NCBI RefSeq assembly: GCF_019173455.1
Contig: NZ_JADPQH010000001.1
Location: forward strand, 682,001-746,000
Length of the DNA stretch: 64,000 nucleotides
Source of the DNA: Nesterenkonia sp. Act20
GTDB taxonomy: Bacteria; Actinomycetota; Actinomycetes; Actinomycetales; Micrococcaceae
Direction of reading: 5' to 3'
Shown here: positions 20,726 through 30,811 of the stretch, piece after piece
Numbering within the stretch: position 1 is the first letter of the stretch
Layout: the number at the start of each line of letters is the position of its first letter
Translations under genes and position numbers: made by a program
The notes under the pieces: generated by a model
The model's input: the letters and a program-made list of their open reading frames with translations, nothing else
Databases searched by the model: none
What the model was told of the DNA's origin: nothing

Positions 20726-21904
20726 TCAGGATTTGGGACGGTCTTGCTCCGCGGGGCTGGAGGATTCGGACGCGCGATCGGACTCGTGCAGGGACAGATC
20801 GGCTTCCTCCGAATCCCTCGGACGCACGTCTGCTGACGCGGCGGTGTCCTCCTCCGTGGTGGACACCGTGCTCTCCTCCTCGGTGGTGGACGCGGCGCCG
20901 TCGTCCTCTGTGTCGAGCAGGAGGCTGTGGTCCTCTGCCCCGCGGGGGCCCTGGCCGGGGCGGTAGATCTCCAGCTCCTCGGCCAGTGCGACCTCGGTGC
21001 GCGGTCGGCGGGTCCAGAGCCAGATGAGCATGCCCAGCGCGAGGACGAAGAGCAGCACCGAAATCCACATGTTGAGTCGCCATTCGATTCCGAAGATGTC
21101 GATCCACTGGGTGGACTTCGTCATCTCATCCACGCGCAGGGACTCGACCCAGAAACGTCCCAGGGCGTAGTAGGCCACGTAGGTCCAGGTGAGGAGGCCC
21201 TGCTTGACGGCGAAGCGGCGATAGAGCGCGATGAGCAGAATGAAGCCCACCAGGTTCCAGATGCTCTCGTAGAGGAAGGTCGGGTGAAAGAGCGTGTCCT
21301 CGCCGGCACCCAGCGGCGGCGCCTGGTGGCGCTGGGAGGTGTCGATCTCCAGGCCCCAGGGAAGGTTCGTGGGGCCGCCGTAGAGCTCCTGGTTGAACCA
21401 GTTGCCCCAGCGACCGATGGCCTGCGCGAGGATCACCCCGGGGACCAGCGCATCGGCGAAGGCGCCGAACTTCATGCCGTAGCGGCGGCAGGCGAACCAG
21501 ACGCCCACGCTGCCCAGGGCCACGGCACCCACGATGCCGAGGCCGCCGAGCCAGACCTGCGGAATCAGCGAGAGGTCACCGCCCTCGCCGAAGTAGGCGT
21601 CGGGAGAGGTGAACACGTGATAGAGCCTGCCGCCGATGATGCCGAGCAGGACGGCCCAGATCAGTGCATCGAAGACGTTCTCCGGCTGTCCTCCGCGCGA
21701 CTTCCACAGTCGACTGGCGACGAAGTACGCGGCGAGGATCCCCAGGCCGATGGCCAGACCGTAGAACCCGATCTGGAACGGGCCGACGAGGTCGATCCCA
21801 TCGGTCGGCGGGGCCGGAAAAGCGGCAGTGATCTGGGCCCCCGCTGGCGCGGTGGCTTCCTCGACGGTCTGCAGCGCGCTGACCGGACTGGAGGTGTGAG
21901 ACAC
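20726..21904 (-). CDS. lgt: Prolipoprotein diacylglyceryl transferase
   Basis: Integral membrane enzyme that adds diacylglycerol to the lipobox cysteine of prelipoproteins. The 392 residues include about seven membrane segments and the signature IGRWGNWFNQELYGGPT with the conserved Arg/Asn, plus HPTFLYES. The last 85 residues are a cytosolic acidic tail with Thr/Glu-rich repeats (STTEEESTVSTTEEDT) not needed for the family. The GTG at 21904 is chosen because GAGAGGA lies 4 nt upstream; an in-frame TTG at 21919 lacks a site. It lies 80 nt after trpA, so it could be read through from the trp genes. Confidence 0.94.
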   Translation of the reverse strand: MSHTSSPVSALQTVEEATAPAGAQITAAFPAPPTDGIDLVGPFQIGFYGLAIGLGILAAYFVASRLWKSRGGQPENVFDALIWAVLLGIIGGRLYHVFTSPDAYFGEGGDLSLIPQVWLGGLGIVGAVALGSVGVWFACRRYGMKFGAFADALVPGVILAQAIGRWGNWFNQELYGGPTNLPWGLEIDTSQRHQAPPLGAGEDTLFHPTFLYESIWNLVGFILLIALYRRFAVKQGLLTWTYVAYYALGRFWVESLRVDEMTKSTQWIDIFGIEWRLNMWISVLLFVLALGMLIWLWTRRPRTEVALAEELEIYRPGQGPRGAEDHSLLLDTEDDGAASTTEEESTVSTTEEDTAASADVRPRDSEEADLSLHESDRASESSSPAEQDRPKS

Positions 21905-21984
21905 GGTGTCCTCTCGCAATGATGATTCGCCAGGGCGCCGCCGGGGCGCCGAACTGGCTGATTCGTGATCCGGTGCAGTCTATG

Positions 21985-22812
21985 TCATCGGGAGGCGCCG
22001 GCCCCGGTGAGCTCGGCGGTCAGCGTCGCGACTGCTGAGGGTCCGCCGTCGCGCAGTGCGGTGACGAGTGCGGTGCCGACGATGACGCCGTCGGCGTAGC
22101 GGCCGATCTCCTCGACATGCGAACGGGTGGAGACGCCCAGACCCACACAGACCCGTTCGGCCCCTGCGCTCTTGGCGGCTGCGACCACACGCTCTGCGGC
22201 GTCGGACACCTGATCCCGAGCACCGGTCACGCCCATCACCGAGACTCCGTAGACGAAGCCGCGGGAGGCGGCGACGATCTTCTCCACGCGTTCCGGCGAG
22301 GAGGACGGAGCGGTCAGGAAGACCCGATCCAGTCCGTGACGATCTGTGGCGGCGATCCACTCGCCTGCCTCATCGGGGATGAGGTCCGGGGTGATCGCGC
22401 CCGCTCCCCCGGCAGCCGCCAGCCTGCTGGCGAACTCCTCAGCACCCATGCGGTCGATCAGGTTGTAGTAGGTCATCACCAGCACCGCGGCGTCGGTGGC
22501 CTCAACCACTGCCTCCACGATCTCGAAGACCTCCGGGAGGCGGAACCCGCGAGCGAGCACCTCGGTGGTCGCCTGCTGGATCACGGGGCCGTCCATGACG
22601 GGATCCGAATAGGGAACACCGATCTCGATGACATCAGCGCCGTTGCGGGCCAGCTCGATGGCCGCCGCGATGGAGGTCTCCTTGTCCGGGTACCCGGCGG
22701 GGAGGTAGCCGACGAAGGCCGCGCGCCCCTGGGCGCGGGCCGCCTCGATGGCGCGCTCGGTCTTCGACGCGGGGGTGGCGGGCCGCTGGTCAACTGCTGT
22801 CGTGGTGCTCAT
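21985..22812 (-). CDS. trpA: Tryptophan synthase alpha subunit
   Basis: Splits indole-3-glycerol phosphate to indole and glyceraldehyde phosphate and channels indole to TrpB. The 275 residues begin with a 16-residue tail, then the TIM barrel with [11 protein letters not shown], the catalytic Asp region [17 protein letters not shown] and phosphate-binding [10 protein letters not shown]. The ATG at 22812 overlaps the trpB stop by 4 nt (ATGA). The longer open frame upstream is trpB read in another frame. Confidence 0.97.
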   Translation of the reverse strand: MSTTTAVDQRPATPASKTERAIEAARAQGRAAFVGYLPAGYPDKETSIAAAIELARNGADVIEIGVPYSDPVMDGPVIQQATTEVLARGFRLPEVFEIVEAVVEATDAAVLVMTYYNLIDRMGAEEFASRLAAAGGAGAITPDLIPDEAGEWIAATDRHGLDRVFLTAPSSSPERVEKIVAASRGFVYGVSVMGVTGARDQVSDAAERVVAAAKSAGAERVCVGLGVSTRSHVEEIGRYADGVIVGTALVTALRDGGPSAVATLTAELTGAGASR

Positions 22813-24125
22813 CCCTGTACTCCCGTCTCGGGTGCCGGAGACGGCCCGTCTGCGCCGTTCTCCGCGGTGTCGGTCTCGGCCACCGGGTCGTTCTTCTGAC
22901 CGGGCAGCAGCCTGAACCATTCGGCTGCGGTCTCGACGTCCTTGTCCCCGCGTCCGGAGAGGTTGATGATGATGATCTTGCCCTCACCGGCCTCGCCCCA
23001 GCTGCGGGAGAGCCGTGCGGCGCCCGCCAGGGCGTGGGCTGATTCGATGGCAGGAATGATGCCCTCGGTTCGGCACAGCATCTCGAAGGAGGCCATACAT
23101 TCCGCATCGGTCACCGGTTCGTAGGTGGCGCGGCCGGTCTCGGCGAGGTAGGCGTGTTCAGGGCCCACCGAGGGGTAGTCGAGTCCCGCGGAGATGGAAT
23201 GCGAGTCGACGGTCTGGCCGTCCTCGTCCTGCATCAGGAAGGATCGGGCACCGTGAAGCACACCCGAGCGGCCAAGTGTGATGGCCGACGCATGCCGCCC
23301 AGTCTCGACACCGTCCCCTCCGGCTTCGAAGCCGTAGAGCGCCACCTCGGGGTCGTCGAGGAACCCGTGGAAGAGGCCCATCGCGTTGGAGCCGCCGCCC
23401 ACGCAGGCCGCCACCGCATCGGGAAGCCGTCCCTCCATGGAGAGGATCTGCTCGCGCGCCTCCTCTCCGATGATCTGGTGGAACCAGCGGACCATCTCGG
23501 GGAACGGATGCGGTCCGGCGACGGTGCCGAGCAGGTAGTGGGTGTTCTCCACCGAGGCGACCCAGTCCCGCAGAGCCTCGTTGATGGCGTCCTTGAGCGT
23601 CTGTGCGCCGTGGTCCACGGGGACCACCTCTGCCCCGAGCAGTCGCATCCGCGCGACGTTGAGCGCCTGCCGCTTGGTGTCTGCCGAACCCATGTAGACC
23701 ACGCACTCCATGCCCATGAGTGCGGCGGCCGTGGCGGTGGCGACTCCGTGCTGGCCGGCGCCGGTTTCGGCGATCAGCCGGGTCTTGCCCATGCGCTGCG
23801 CCAGGAGCGCCTGTCCCAGCACGTTGTTGATCTTGTGCGACCCGGTGTGATTGAGGTCCTCGCGCTTGAGGAACATCCGGGCCGGCCCGGCCTCGGCGGC
23901 GAAGCGGGTGACCTCGGTGAGCAGCGAGGGCCGTCCGGTGTAGTCCCGGGAGAGGCGCTGGAACTCGGCGATGAAGGCCGGATCTGCCTTCGCCTCACGG
24001 AAGGTGCGTTCCACCTCGTCGAGGGCTGCGACCAGTGATTCCGGCATCCAGCGGCCACCGAAGTTCCCGAAGTAGGGCCCCTCGTGGTCGCGGTATTTCT
24101 GGGTCTCCTCAGCGGGAGCGCTCAT
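22809..24125 (-). CDS. trpB: Tryptophan synthase beta subunit
   Basis: PLP enzyme joining indole and serine. The 438 residues contain the PLP lysine in [11 protein letters not shown], the Gly-rich phosphate loop [10 protein letters not shown] and the E-containing [14 protein letters not shown] 35-residue acidic/Pro-rich tail follows the conserved end. ATG at 24125 is preceded by GAGGAGAG. It is 9 nt downstream of trpC and overlaps trpA. Confidence 0.98.
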   Translation of the reverse strand: MSAPAEETQKYRDHEGPYFGNFGGRWMPESLVAALDEVERTFREAKADPAFIAEFQRLSRDYTGRPSLLTEVTRFAAEAGPARMFLKREDLNHTGSHKINNVLGQALLAQRMGKTRLIAETGAGQHGVATATAAALMGMECVVYMGSADTKRQALNVARMRLLGAEVVPVDHGAQTLKDAINEALRDWVASVENTHYLLGTVAGPHPFPEMVRWFHQIIGEEAREQILSMEGRLPDAVAACVGGGSNAMGLFHGFLDDPEVALYGFEAGGDGVETGRHASAITLGRSGVLHGARSFLMQDEDGQTVDSHSISAGLDYPSVGPEHAYLAETGRATYEPVTDAECMASFEMLCRTEGIIPAIESAHALAGAARLSRSWGEAGEGKIIIINLSGRGDKDVETAAEWFRLLPGQKNDPVAETDTAENGADGPSPAPETGVQG

Positions 24126-24134
24126 GGTCTCTCC

Positions 24135-24947
24135 TCAGTGTTCTTGGACAAGACTCGCGGTGCGGAAGCGACGCAGGGCCTCGGCGGGCTCGCCGTCCCT
24201 GACCAGCGCCTCCCCGACCAGCACGGCGTCGGCGCCTTGCAGCGCGTAGTCCGCGACGACGGCCGGACCGGTGACGCCGGACTCGGCGATCCGCACCACA
24301 TCGGCGGGAAGGTGACGCGCCATCGTGGCGTAATGGGCGACGTCGACCTCCAGGGTCTTCAGGTTGCGCACGTTGACTCCGACGATCTTGGCCCCGGCGG
24401 CCACAGCCCGGGAGATCTCCTCTTCAGTATGCGCCTCGACGAGCGCCTCCATGCCCAGTTCGTGGGTCAGTGCGAGGAAGCGGGCGAGGGTTTCGTCGTC
24501 GAGCGCGGCGACGATGAGCAGCACCAGGTCCGCCCCATGCGCCCGAGCTTCATAGAACTGGTACTCATCGACCATGAAGTCCTTGCGCAGGACCGGGATG
24601 TCCACGGCGGCCCGGACGGCGTCGAGGTCCGCCAGGCTGCCCTTGAAGCGTCGTCCTTCGGTGAGCACGCTGATCACTGCGGCCCCACCGGACTGGTAGG
24701 CACGCGCAAGACTCGCCGGATCGGGGATCTCGGCGAGCTCACCCTTCGAGGGCGAGGAACGCTTCACCTCGGAGATGATGCGGACGCCCTCCGGATCGCT
24801 GCGCCCCTGGGTCAGCGCGGCGTGAGCATCGAGCGCGGGCGCTGCCGCCGCGGAGCGGGCCACGATCTCCTCGAGCGGAACTGCACTCCGGCGCTCCTCG
24901 AGGTCCTCGCGGACTCCGACGATGATGGAATCGAGAACGCTCACCAT
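24135..24947 (-). CDS. trpC: Indole-3-glycerol phosphate synthase
   Basis: Decarboxylating ring closure of carboxyphenylamino-deoxyribulose phosphate. The 270 residues match a monofunctional Trp[14 protein letters not shown] near residues 57-69, catalytic [12 protein letters not shown], and [12 protein letters not shown]. No trpF is fused; actinobacteria usually use PriA for that step, and priA is not in the window, nor is trpD. The ATG follows directly on the stop of the HGxxPAAW gene with no gap. Confidence 0.97.
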   Translation of the reverse strand: MVSVLDSIIVGVREDLEERRSAVPLEEIVARSAAAAPALDAHAALTQGRSDPEGVRIISEVKRSSPSKGELAEIPDPASLARAYQSGGAAVISVLTEGRRFKGSLADLDAVRAAVDIPVLRKDFMVDEYQFYEARAHGADLVLLIVAALDDETLARFLALTHELGMEALVEAHTEEEISRAVAAGAKIVGVNVRNLKTLEVDVAHYATMARHLPADVVRIAESGVTGPAVVADYALQGADAVLVGEALVRDGEPAEALRRFRTASLVQEH

Positions 24948-25328
24948 TCAGTGTGCGGCGGTTTCAGGCCGCCGCTTGTCCTTGTTGCCTCGGGAGTTGT
25001 CGGCGGTGGCGGGGCCCTGGTGATCGCGGGCGCTCTCGTGCTCGCTGATGACCTTCTTGGCGTCCATCTCGACGCCGTAGCCCTTGGCCTTGAGCACCAG
25101 GCCCAGGACGATCGCCAGCGGGAGGAAGAGGATCGAGATCCAGACCAGCACCCAGACCTGGGTGACCATGCCGATGCCGGCGATGATCGAGCCCACCATG
25201 ATGCAGATGCTCAGCGACCAGGCGGCGGGAGTGGAACCGTGCCCGATGTGGTCGTGATGGATGTACTCGTCATCCACCTTCTCGCCGGGTGCCGGCTCGG
25301 TGTCGCGCAAAGCTGAGGTGGTGCTCAT
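24948..25328 (-). CDS. HGxxPAAW-family small membrane protein
   Basis: The 126 residues carry HGSTPAAW at 30-37, the family's name-giving motif, directly before two membrane helices (about 36-56 and 59-80), then a charged cytosolic tail. The family is actinobacterial and its function is unknown; it is repeatedly found in trp loci. Here it lies between the other Trp-operon membrane protein and trpC, ending exactly where trpC begins. GAGAGGA precedes the ATG at 25328. Confidence 0.85.
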   Translation of the reverse strand: MSTTSALRDTEPAPGEKVDDEYIHHDHIGHGSTPAAWSLSICIMVGSIIAGIGMVTQVWVLVWISILFLPLAIVLGLVLKAKGYGVEMDAKKVISEHESARDHQGPATADNSRGNKDKRRPETAAH

Positions 25329-25480
25329 CCTGGTCCTCTCTGGAACGTGCTTCGGTGCTCATTCAGTCTGCTGGCCATTCTGCCACGTATGGCCCGCCGC
25401 CGCGGTCGGTGACGACGTCGGGTGACGAGCGGCGGGTGACGAGCGACTGAGAATCGGGTGGCCGTGAATCGGGCGGCTGT
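25329..25480 (-). other. Gap inside the trp array with direct repeats
   Basis: A 152-nt gap. GGGTGACGAGCG occurs twice 14 nt apart (about 25430-25445), with a third partial copy GGTGACGAC just to the left. On the transcribed strand the stretch is C-rich. CAGAAT at about 25370-25375 could be a -10 for the HGxxPAAW-trpCBA part. No Trp-codon leader peptide was found. Confidence 0.4.
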
Positions 25481-26218
25481 TCAGCGTCGGGAGTCGGTGG
25501 GGTCCTCGCCGTCGGAGAGTCCGTCCCAGAGGTCGAACTCATCCGGGTCGGTGTCCCGACCGCTGCGTGCCTGCGAGGCTGGCCCGGCAGCCGTGCCCGC
25601 GCCGTGTTCCTCGGCAGAGCCTCCGTGGGCTCGCTGCTCGCTGCCCGATTCGCCTCCGGACACCTGGTACTTGCGCGACTGGCGATCCGGCCACCGGTGG
25701 GAGAGCAGCAGCAGTGCGAGCGAGGCGACGAGCAGCAGCAGCGCGCCGGCGAAGCCCAGCCACACGGCGCCGGAGAGCTCGTAGCGCTGCGCTTCTGCGG
25801 TGGTGCCGGTGATCTCCCCCAACGCACTGGCGGCGGTGGAGCCGGTATCGGCGAGCACGGCACGGACCGAGAGCAGAGCGATGATCGCGGCGCCGAAGAG
25901 CACCGAACCGATCAGCACCCTCCCGAGCAGCTTTGCGATCGAGACGGCCAGTCCGGCGGCGAGGCCCACCAGCCCCATGGCGGTGACGGTGTCCACCAGG
26001 TCTGCCCCGGAGATCTCGACCTCTTGGACTGCGGAGGTGGCTCCGAGCCCGGAGGCGGTCACCCAGGTCATGGTCGAGGAGATCAGCAGCATCGCCCCGC
26101 CGATGAGGGTCATCCAGACCACGGTGCGCCGGGTCAGTGCGCGGCGCAGACGGGCGGACCAGCCTTCGGGGCGGCCGGGTCGGGCGCCCTGCGGGTCTGG
26201 CGTCGTGGTCTCACTCAT
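25481..26218 (-). CDS. Trp biosynthesis-associated membrane protein
   Basis: Matches the Trp_oprn_chp family of actinobacterial trp operons. Its 245 residues have four predicted membrane helices (about 32-50, 76-96, 99-122, 150-173), the first followed by STMTWVTASG, then a long hydrophilic Gly/Ser/Asp-rich C-terminal tail. The role is unknown; a transport or enzyme-anchoring function has no direct evidence. ATG at 26218 overlaps the trpE stop by 4 nt. Confidence 0.88.
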   Translation of the reverse strand: MSETTTPDPQGARPGRPEGWSARLRRALTRRTVVWMTLIGGAMLLISSTMTWVTASGLGATSAVQEVEISGADLVDTVTAMGLVGLAAGLAVSIAKLLGRVLIGSVLFGAAIIALLSVRAVLADTGSTAASALGEITGTTAEAQRYELSGAVWLGFAGALLLLVASLALLLLSHRWPDRQSRKYQVSGGESGSEQRAHGGSAEEHGAGTAAGPASQARSGRDTDPDEFDLWDGLSDGEDPTDSRR

Positions 26219-27825
26219 GTGTGCTCCAGTCGGTCGGCGGCCAGCACGGCGCGCAGCGGAGCGGCGGCCTTGTTCACGGTCTCCAGGCGTTCGGCGTCGT
26301 TCTCGGAGTCCGCCACGATTCCGCCGCCCGCCTGCACGTAGGCGCGGCCGTTCTTCAGCAGCGCCGAGCGGATGGCGATGGCGGCGTCCATGCGGCCGGA
26401 GAGGTCGAAGTAGCCCACCACTCCCCCGTAGATGCCCCGCCGCGTCGGCTCCCAGGCGTCCAGCAGCTGAAGTGCCCGCGGCTTCGGCGCTCCGGAGAGG
26501 GTCCCGGCAGGGAAGGTCGCCGAAAGGACGTCGTAGGCGGTGTATTCACTGGCAAGCTCTCCCTGCACGTGGCTGGTCAGGTGCATCACGTGGCTGAAGC
26601 GCTCGACTGCCATGAACTGTGTGACCTGCACCGAGCCGGGCACGCAGACCTTGGCCAGGTCGTTGCGCGCCAGGTCCACGAGCATGATGTGCTCGGCGCG
26701 CTCCTTCTGGTCCGCCAGCAGGTCCTCGGCGAGCTCGGCGTCCTGGCGCGGTGTCTCTCCGCGTGGCCGGGTGCCGGCGATCGGATGGGTGACCACGGTG
26801 GTGTCCTCCACGGTGACCAGCGCTTCAGGGGAGGCGCCGACCAGCTGGTAGGGCTCGCCGTCGGGGGTCTCGAAATGCATGAGGTACATGTAGGGACTCG
26901 GGTTGAGCAGGCGCAGCATCCGGTAGACCGCGAGGGCATCCACGTCGGTCTCGACCTCGAATCGTCGCGAGACCACGATCTGGAACACCTCGCCGTCCAC
27001 GATCGCCTGTTTGGCCTTGGTCAGCGTCGCCAGGTATTCGTTCTCGTCCCAGGCATGGACGACGCGTTCTTGGAGGTCCCGCTCGACGGCGGCGCCCCAG
27101 TTCCGCTCCGCGGCGGAGATCACGGGGGCCACGGGCTCGGCGAGCTTTGCCGCCATAGCATGCAGCCGGGCCACGGCGTCGGAGTAGGCTGCCTCGACTC
27201 CGGTGTCGAGGCCATCGAAGTTGATCGCGTTGGCGACCAGCGTGACGGTGCCGTCACGGTTGTCGTGCACCGCGAGGTCCGAGACCAGGTTCATGGCCAT
27301 CTCGGGCACATGAAGATCATCTCGGGGCGGGTTCGGCAGCTTCTCCCAGTGGCGGATGACGTCCCACCCGGCGTAACCGACCAGCCCGGAGGTCAGGTGC
27401 GGAAGCTCCTCGATGAAGGGCCTGCCGGGGGCTGCGCGCCCCGCCTCCCCCGCGGTGTCACCCGGGGCGCCCCCGGAGAGGAAGGTGAGCGTATCGCGCA
27501 GCACCTCCGCAGTGCTGCCCTGCAGCGGTGCTCCCCGGGGCGGCTCTCCCATCCAGTGGGCCGCACCGTCCTTCTCGCTGAGCGTGGCCGAGGAGTGCAC
27601 GCCGATGAAGGAATGGCGGGACCAGGCGGCGCCCGGCGCCGCGGACTCCATCAGGAAGGTCCCTGGGCGTGCGGAGCCTGTGTGGTCAGTGGCCAGCGCA
27701 CGATAGATGCTCAAGGGGGTGTGCGCGTCCGCGAGCAGCGTCATCGTCACCGGGATGACGCGGTGATCCTGGGCAAGATCGAGGAACTGCTCCCGAGCGG
27801 GCACCACGCTGCCGAGATCATGCAT
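26215..27825 (-). CDS. trpE: Anthranilate synthase component I
   Basis: Chorismate to anthranilate with TrpG, which is not in the window. The 536 residues have the N-terminal Trp-binding region with a LLES-like element (FLMESAAP) and the C-terminal chorismate domain: [46 protein letters not shown] and YGGVVGYFD. Feedback inhibition by Trp is expected. The ATG at 27825 overlaps the hisI stop by 8 nt, so trpE is physically joined to the his genes. Confidence 0.97.
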   Translation of the reverse strand: MHDLGSVVPAREQFLDLAQDHRVIPVTMTLLADAHTPLSIYRALATDHTGSARPGTFLMESAAPGAAWSRHSFIGVHSSATLSEKDGAAHWMGEPPRGAPLQGSTAEVLRDTLTFLSGGAPGDTAGEAGRAAPGRPFIEELPHLTSGLVGYAGWDVIRHWEKLPNPPRDDLHVPEMAMNLVSDLAVHDNRDGTVTLVANAINFDGLDTGVEAAYSDAVARLHAMAAKLAEPVAPVISAAERNWGAAVERDLQERVVHAWDENEYLATLTKAKQAIVDGEVFQIVVSRRFEVETDVDALAVYRMLRLLNPSPYMYLMHFETPDGEPYQLVGASPEALVTVEDTTVVTHPIAGTRPRGETPRQDAELAEDLLADQKERAEHIMLVDLARNDLAKVCVPGSVQVTQFMAVERFSHVMHLTSHVQGELASEYTAYDVLSATFPAGTLSGAPKPRALQLLDAWEPTRRGIYGGVVGYFDLSGRMDAAIAIRSALLKNGRAYVQAGGGIVADSENDAERLETVNKAAAPLRAVLAADRLEHT

Positions 27826-28246
27826 GGGCGATCTCCCGCCCGGTGAAGCAGGTGGCGGTGCCGGTGTGGCAGGCGGGGCCCGTCTGCTCCACCTTCATCA
27901 GCACGGTGTCACCATCGCAGTCCAGTGCAAGGGAAACGACGTGCTGGACGTTGCCAGAAGTGGCTCCCTTGCGCCAGAGCTCGCCGCGCGAGCGGGAGAA
28001 GTACACGCCCTGACGCGTCGCCAACGTGATGCCGAGCGCCTCGGAGTTCATCCAGGCCAGCATCAGGACCTCGTGGCTGTCGGCATCCTGGGTGATGACC
28101 GGGATCAGGCCATCGGCGTTGAAGCGCACCGCGTCCAGGACCGCATCGGGCAGACTCGCGGCTGACTCGGCGGGGTGTTCTGCTGCTGAGGACTCGGCAC
28201 CCTGGGGTGCGGCGAGTCCAGATGCGGTGGAGTCGGCGGTGCTCAT
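27818..28246 (-). CDS. hisI: Phosphoribosyl-AMP cyclohydrolase
   Basis: Third step of histidine synthesis, zinc-dependent opening of the adenine ring. The conserved core begins at [14 protein letters not shown] and runs through [29 protein letters not shown] and the zinc ligands [12 protein letters not shown] 35-residue Ala/Ser-rich N-terminus precedes it. The ATG at 28246 is chosen because GAGGA lies 5 nt upstream; another ATG at 28258 would overlap the hisF stop (ATGA) and add four residues. The product is 142 residues and lacks a fused HisE, which is encoded separately. Confidence 0.95.
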   Translation of the reverse strand: MSTADSTASGLAAPQGAESSAAEHPAESAASLPDAVLDAVRFNADGLIPVITQDADSHEVLMLAWMNSEALGITLATRQGVYFSRSRGELWRKGATSGNVQHVVSLALDCDGDTVLMKVEQTGPACHTGTATCFTGREIAHA

Positions 28247-28254
28247 CAAAGTCC

Positions 28255-29019
28255 TCATCTCACCGGATAACCGGCAGATCGTATGGCGTTCTTGACCTGG
28301 GCGATCATGTCATCCGGGCCGAAGTGGAACATGGAGGCCGCAAGGACCGCATCGGCTCCAGCGGCGATCGCAGGCGGGAAGTGCGCCGGAGTGCCGGCGC
28401 CGCCCGAGGCGATCAGCGGGACGGAGCTGACGGCCCGCACGGCGGCGATCATCTCGGTGTCGAAGCCATCTCGGGTGCCGTCCGCGTCGATCGAGTTCAG
28501 CAGGATCTCGCCCACGCCGCGCTCCGAGGCCTCGCGGCACCAGCTCAGCGCATCGATGCCGGTCCCCTGCCGTCCTCCGTGAGTGGTGACCTCATAGCCC
28601 GACTCGGTGGCCGAGCTGCGCCGTGCGTCCAGGGACAGCACGAGCACCTGATTGCCGAATCGAGCGACGATCTCATTGATCACCTCGGGGCGGGACACCG
28701 CGGCGGTGTTGATGGAGACCTTGTCGGCTCCGGTGCGCAGCAGCCGGTCCACATCGGCCGGTGAGCGGACTCCACCGCCCACGGTCAGCGGAATGAACAC
28801 CTCTTCGGCGGTGCGAGTGACGACGTCGTAGGTCGTCTCGCGGTCGGCCGAGGAGGCGGTGACGTCGAGGAAGGTCAGCTCATCGGCCCCGGCACGGTTG
28901 TACCGGTGGGCGAGCTCCACCGGATCCCCGGCGTCGCGGAGATTCTCGAAGTTGACTCCCTTGACCACGCGACCTGCGTCGACGTCCAGGCACGGGATGA
29001 CTCGGACTGCCAGTGTCAT
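28255..29019 (-). CDS. hisF: Imidazole glycerol phosphate synthase, cyclase subunit
   Basis: TIM-barrel subunit that makes imidazole glycerol phosphate and AICAR from PRFAR using ammonia from HisH (not in the window). The 254 residues include the catalytic Asp in [15 protein letters not shown] (D12) and DADGTRDGF, plus VSINTAAV and GAGTPAHF phosphate loops. ATG at 29019 lies 14 nt after hisG. Confidence 0.98.
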   Translation of the reverse strand: MTLAVRVIPCLDVDAGRVVKGVNFENLRDAGDPVELAHRYNRAGADELTFLDVTASSADRETTYDVVTRTAEEVFIPLTVGGGVRSPADVDRLLRTGADKVSINTAAVSRPEVINEIVARFGNQVLVLSLDARRSSATESGYEVTTHGGRQGTGIDALSWCREASERGVGEILLNSIDADGTRDGFDTEMIAAVRAVSSVPLIASGGAGTPAHFPPAIAAGADAVLAASMFHFGPDDMIAQVKNAIRSAGYPVR

Positions 29020-29033
29020 CGGCTACCTCGATA

Positions 29034-29885
29034 TCAGACGCGGCAGGCGTGGATGGAGGAGACCAGGATGGCGCGGGCACCGAGCTCGTAGAGCTCGTCC
29101 ATCAGCTGGTTGGTCTTCTTCGACGGCACCATCGAGCGCACGGCGACCCAGTTCTCATCGGCCAGCGGGGAGATGGTCGGGGATTCCAGACCGGGGGTGA
29201 TCGCGGCGGCCTGGGGAAGCAGGTCGCGGTGCACGTCGTAGTCCATCATCACGTACTGCCGTGCGACCAGGACGCCCTGCAGCCGACGGATCAGTCGATC
29301 GAGCCCCTCGGGGCGCTGGTCGCGTCCCGAGATCAGGATGGCCTCAGAGTCCATGATGGGCTCGCCGAAGGTCTCCATCCCCGCGGCTTTGAGCGTGTTG
29401 CCGGTCTCCACGACGTCGGCGATGGCGTCTGCGACGCCGAGCCGCACGGAGGTCTCCACGGCGCCGTCGAGGTGGACCACTTCGACGTCGGATACTCCCT
29501 GGGACTCGAACCAGTGGGCGAGCAGGCCGTCGTAGCTGGTGGCCACGCGGGTCCCGGCGAGGTCCGCCGCACTGGTGAAGCGTCCGGCGGGTCCTGCCAG
29601 GCGGAAGGTCGACTTGCCGAAGCCCAGCCCCAAGACCTCCTCGGCACCGTGATCTACCCGAGCGTCCTGGAACAGATCGCGCCCCGTGAGCCCGATGTCG
29701 AGGGTTCCGGCGCCCACATAGACGGCGATGTCGCGGGGGCGAAGGTAGAAGAACTCCACCTGGTTCTCCTCGTCGAGCATGACCAGTTCGCGCCGGTCGC
29801 GGCGCTGGACGTAGCCAGCCTCGGAGAGCATCTCCATGGCGGCCTCGGAGAGGGCGCCCTTATTGGGAACAGCAATGCGCAGCAT
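29034..29885 (-). CDS. hisG: ATP phosphoribosyltransferase (long form)
   Basis: First step of histidine synthesis, ATP plus PRPP. The 283 residues start LRIAVPNKG and have the PRPP loop region LVETGNTLKAAG-like segment, then a C-terminal ACT-like regulatory domain of about 75 residues that binds histidine in the long form, so HisZ is not needed. The ATG at 29885 gives the conserved N-terminus; an in-frame TTG two codons upstream is not needed. hisE lies 72 nt upstream. Confidence 0.97.
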   Translation of the reverse strand: MLRIAVPNKGALSEAAMEMLSEAGYVQRRDRRELVMLDEENQVEFFYLRPRDIAVYVGAGTLDIGLTGRDLFQDARVDHGAEEVLGLGFGKSTFRLAGPAGRFTSAADLAGTRVATSYDGLLAHWFESQGVSDVEVVHLDGAVETSVRLGVADAIADVVETGNTLKAAGMETFGEPIMDSEAILISGRDQRPEGLDRLIRRLQGVLVARQYVMMDYDVHRDLLPQAAAITPGLESPTISPLADENWVAVRSMVPSKKTNQLMDELYELGARAILVSSIHACRV

Positions 29886-29957
29886 AGTCAATCTCGTCTT
29901 TTCGTGTGCAGGTGATAGAGCGGTCGGCGATTCTTCTCAGCTGATGTCGCGAGGGAA

Positions 29958-30239
29958 TCAGAGGTACTGGTAGACGTCCTCCGGGGAGATCCCCTTGGCG
30001 ATCATCATGACCTGCAGATGGTAGAGCAGCTGGGAGATCTCCTCGGCGGTCTCGGCCTGGGTCTGGTACTCCGATGCCATCCAGACCTCGGCGGCCTCTT
30101 CCACGATCTTCTTTCCGATCTGATGGACGCCGGCGTCGAGGGCTGCGACGGTGCCCGAGCCCTCCGGACGGGTCTCGGCCTTCTGGGCAAGTTCGGCGTA
30201 CAGCTGATCGAAGGTTTTCACCGCTCCAGGGTATCTCAC
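29958..30239 (-). CDS. hisE: Phosphoribosyl-ATP pyrophosphatase
   Basis: Second step of histidine synthesis. The 93 residues form an all-alpha MazG-like fold with [17 protein letters not shown] and [15 protein letters not shown], as in mycobacterial HisE. The GTG at 30239 overlaps the ribH stop (GTGA) and matches the mycobacterial N-terminal length; a second GTG at 30221 (VKTFDQ) has a closer GGAG and is an alternative. The overlap fuses the rib and his blocks. Confidence 0.95.
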   Translation of the reverse strand: MRYPGAVKTFDQLYAELAQKAETRPEGSGTVAALDAGVHQIGKKIVEEAAEVWMASEYQTQAETAEEISQLLYHLQVMMIAKGISPEDVYQYL

Positions 30240-30736
30240 GAGGCCAGCGCGGCGATCTCCGCCGCCGCTGCGAGAGCCGCATGGGCGGACTCGAACCCCT
30301 TGTCCTCCTTGGAGCCTGGCAGACCTGCGCGATCCAGCGCCTGGGCCTCATCGTCGCAGGTGAGCAGTCCGAACCCGACGGGGGTCCCCGAGGTCAGCGC
30401 GACCTGGCTCAGCCCATCGGTGGCGGCATTGCAGACATACTCGAAATGCGGGGTGCCACCGCGGATCACGACGCCGAGGGCGACCACGGCGTCGAATCGG
30501 GCGGCGGCATGGGAGGCGATCACCGGCAGCTCGAAGGACCCAGGAGCGCGCAGCAGCGTCACCTCCTGGACCCCGACCTGTTCGAAGAAGCGCTGAGCAC
30601 CGGCGATCAGCCCGTCCATGACCTCCTGGTGCCAGCGTGACGCGACGACGGCGACCCTGAGTCCGTGCTGTGCCGCTGCGCGGGCGAGCGCGTCGAGTTC
30701 GTCCTGCTGGATCTGTGGCGTTCCGGTGCCGCTCAT
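30236..30736 (-). CDS. ribH: 6,7-dimethyl-8-ribityllumazine synthase
   Basis: Condenses the pyrimidine intermediate with dihydroxybutanone phosphate; usually a 60-mer or pentamer. The 166 residues contain [43 protein letters not shown] and the catalytic-His region just after, and [21 protein letters not shown] precedes the ATG at 30736. It is separated from ribBA by a C-rich repeat region and overlaps hisE. Confidence 0.96.
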   Translation of the reverse strand: MSGTGTPQIQQDELDALARAAAQHGLRVAVVASRWHQEVMDGLIAGAQRFFEQVGVQEVTLLRAPGSFELPVIASHAAARFDAVVALGVVIRGGTPHFEYVCNAATDGLSQVALTSGTPVGFGLLTCDDEAQALDRAGLPGSKEDKGFESAHAALAAAAEIAALAS

Positions 30737-30753
30737 CTGCGCGGTCTCCTTTG

Positions 30754-30787
30754 TCTGGGGTGTGGGCTGTTCTGGGGTGTGGGCTGT
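30754..30787. repeat. Tandem repeat, 17-bp unit x 2
   Basis: TCTGGGGTGTGGGCTGT occurs twice back to back (30754-30770, 30771-30787). On the transcribed minus strand it reads C-rich and G-poor, just ahead of the ribH ribosome site. Confidence 0.85.
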
Positions 30788-30811
30788 TTCTGACGCGTGC
30801 GGTGGGTCTGA

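Noticed and set aside
21905-21919. TTG start for lgt at 21919
   Set aside because: No ribosome site upstream, whereas GAGAGGA is well placed for the GTG at 21904.
25329-25480. Possible trp leader peptide
   Set aside because: No short frame with adjacent Trp codons and no terminator/antiterminator pair was found in the gap or before trpE.
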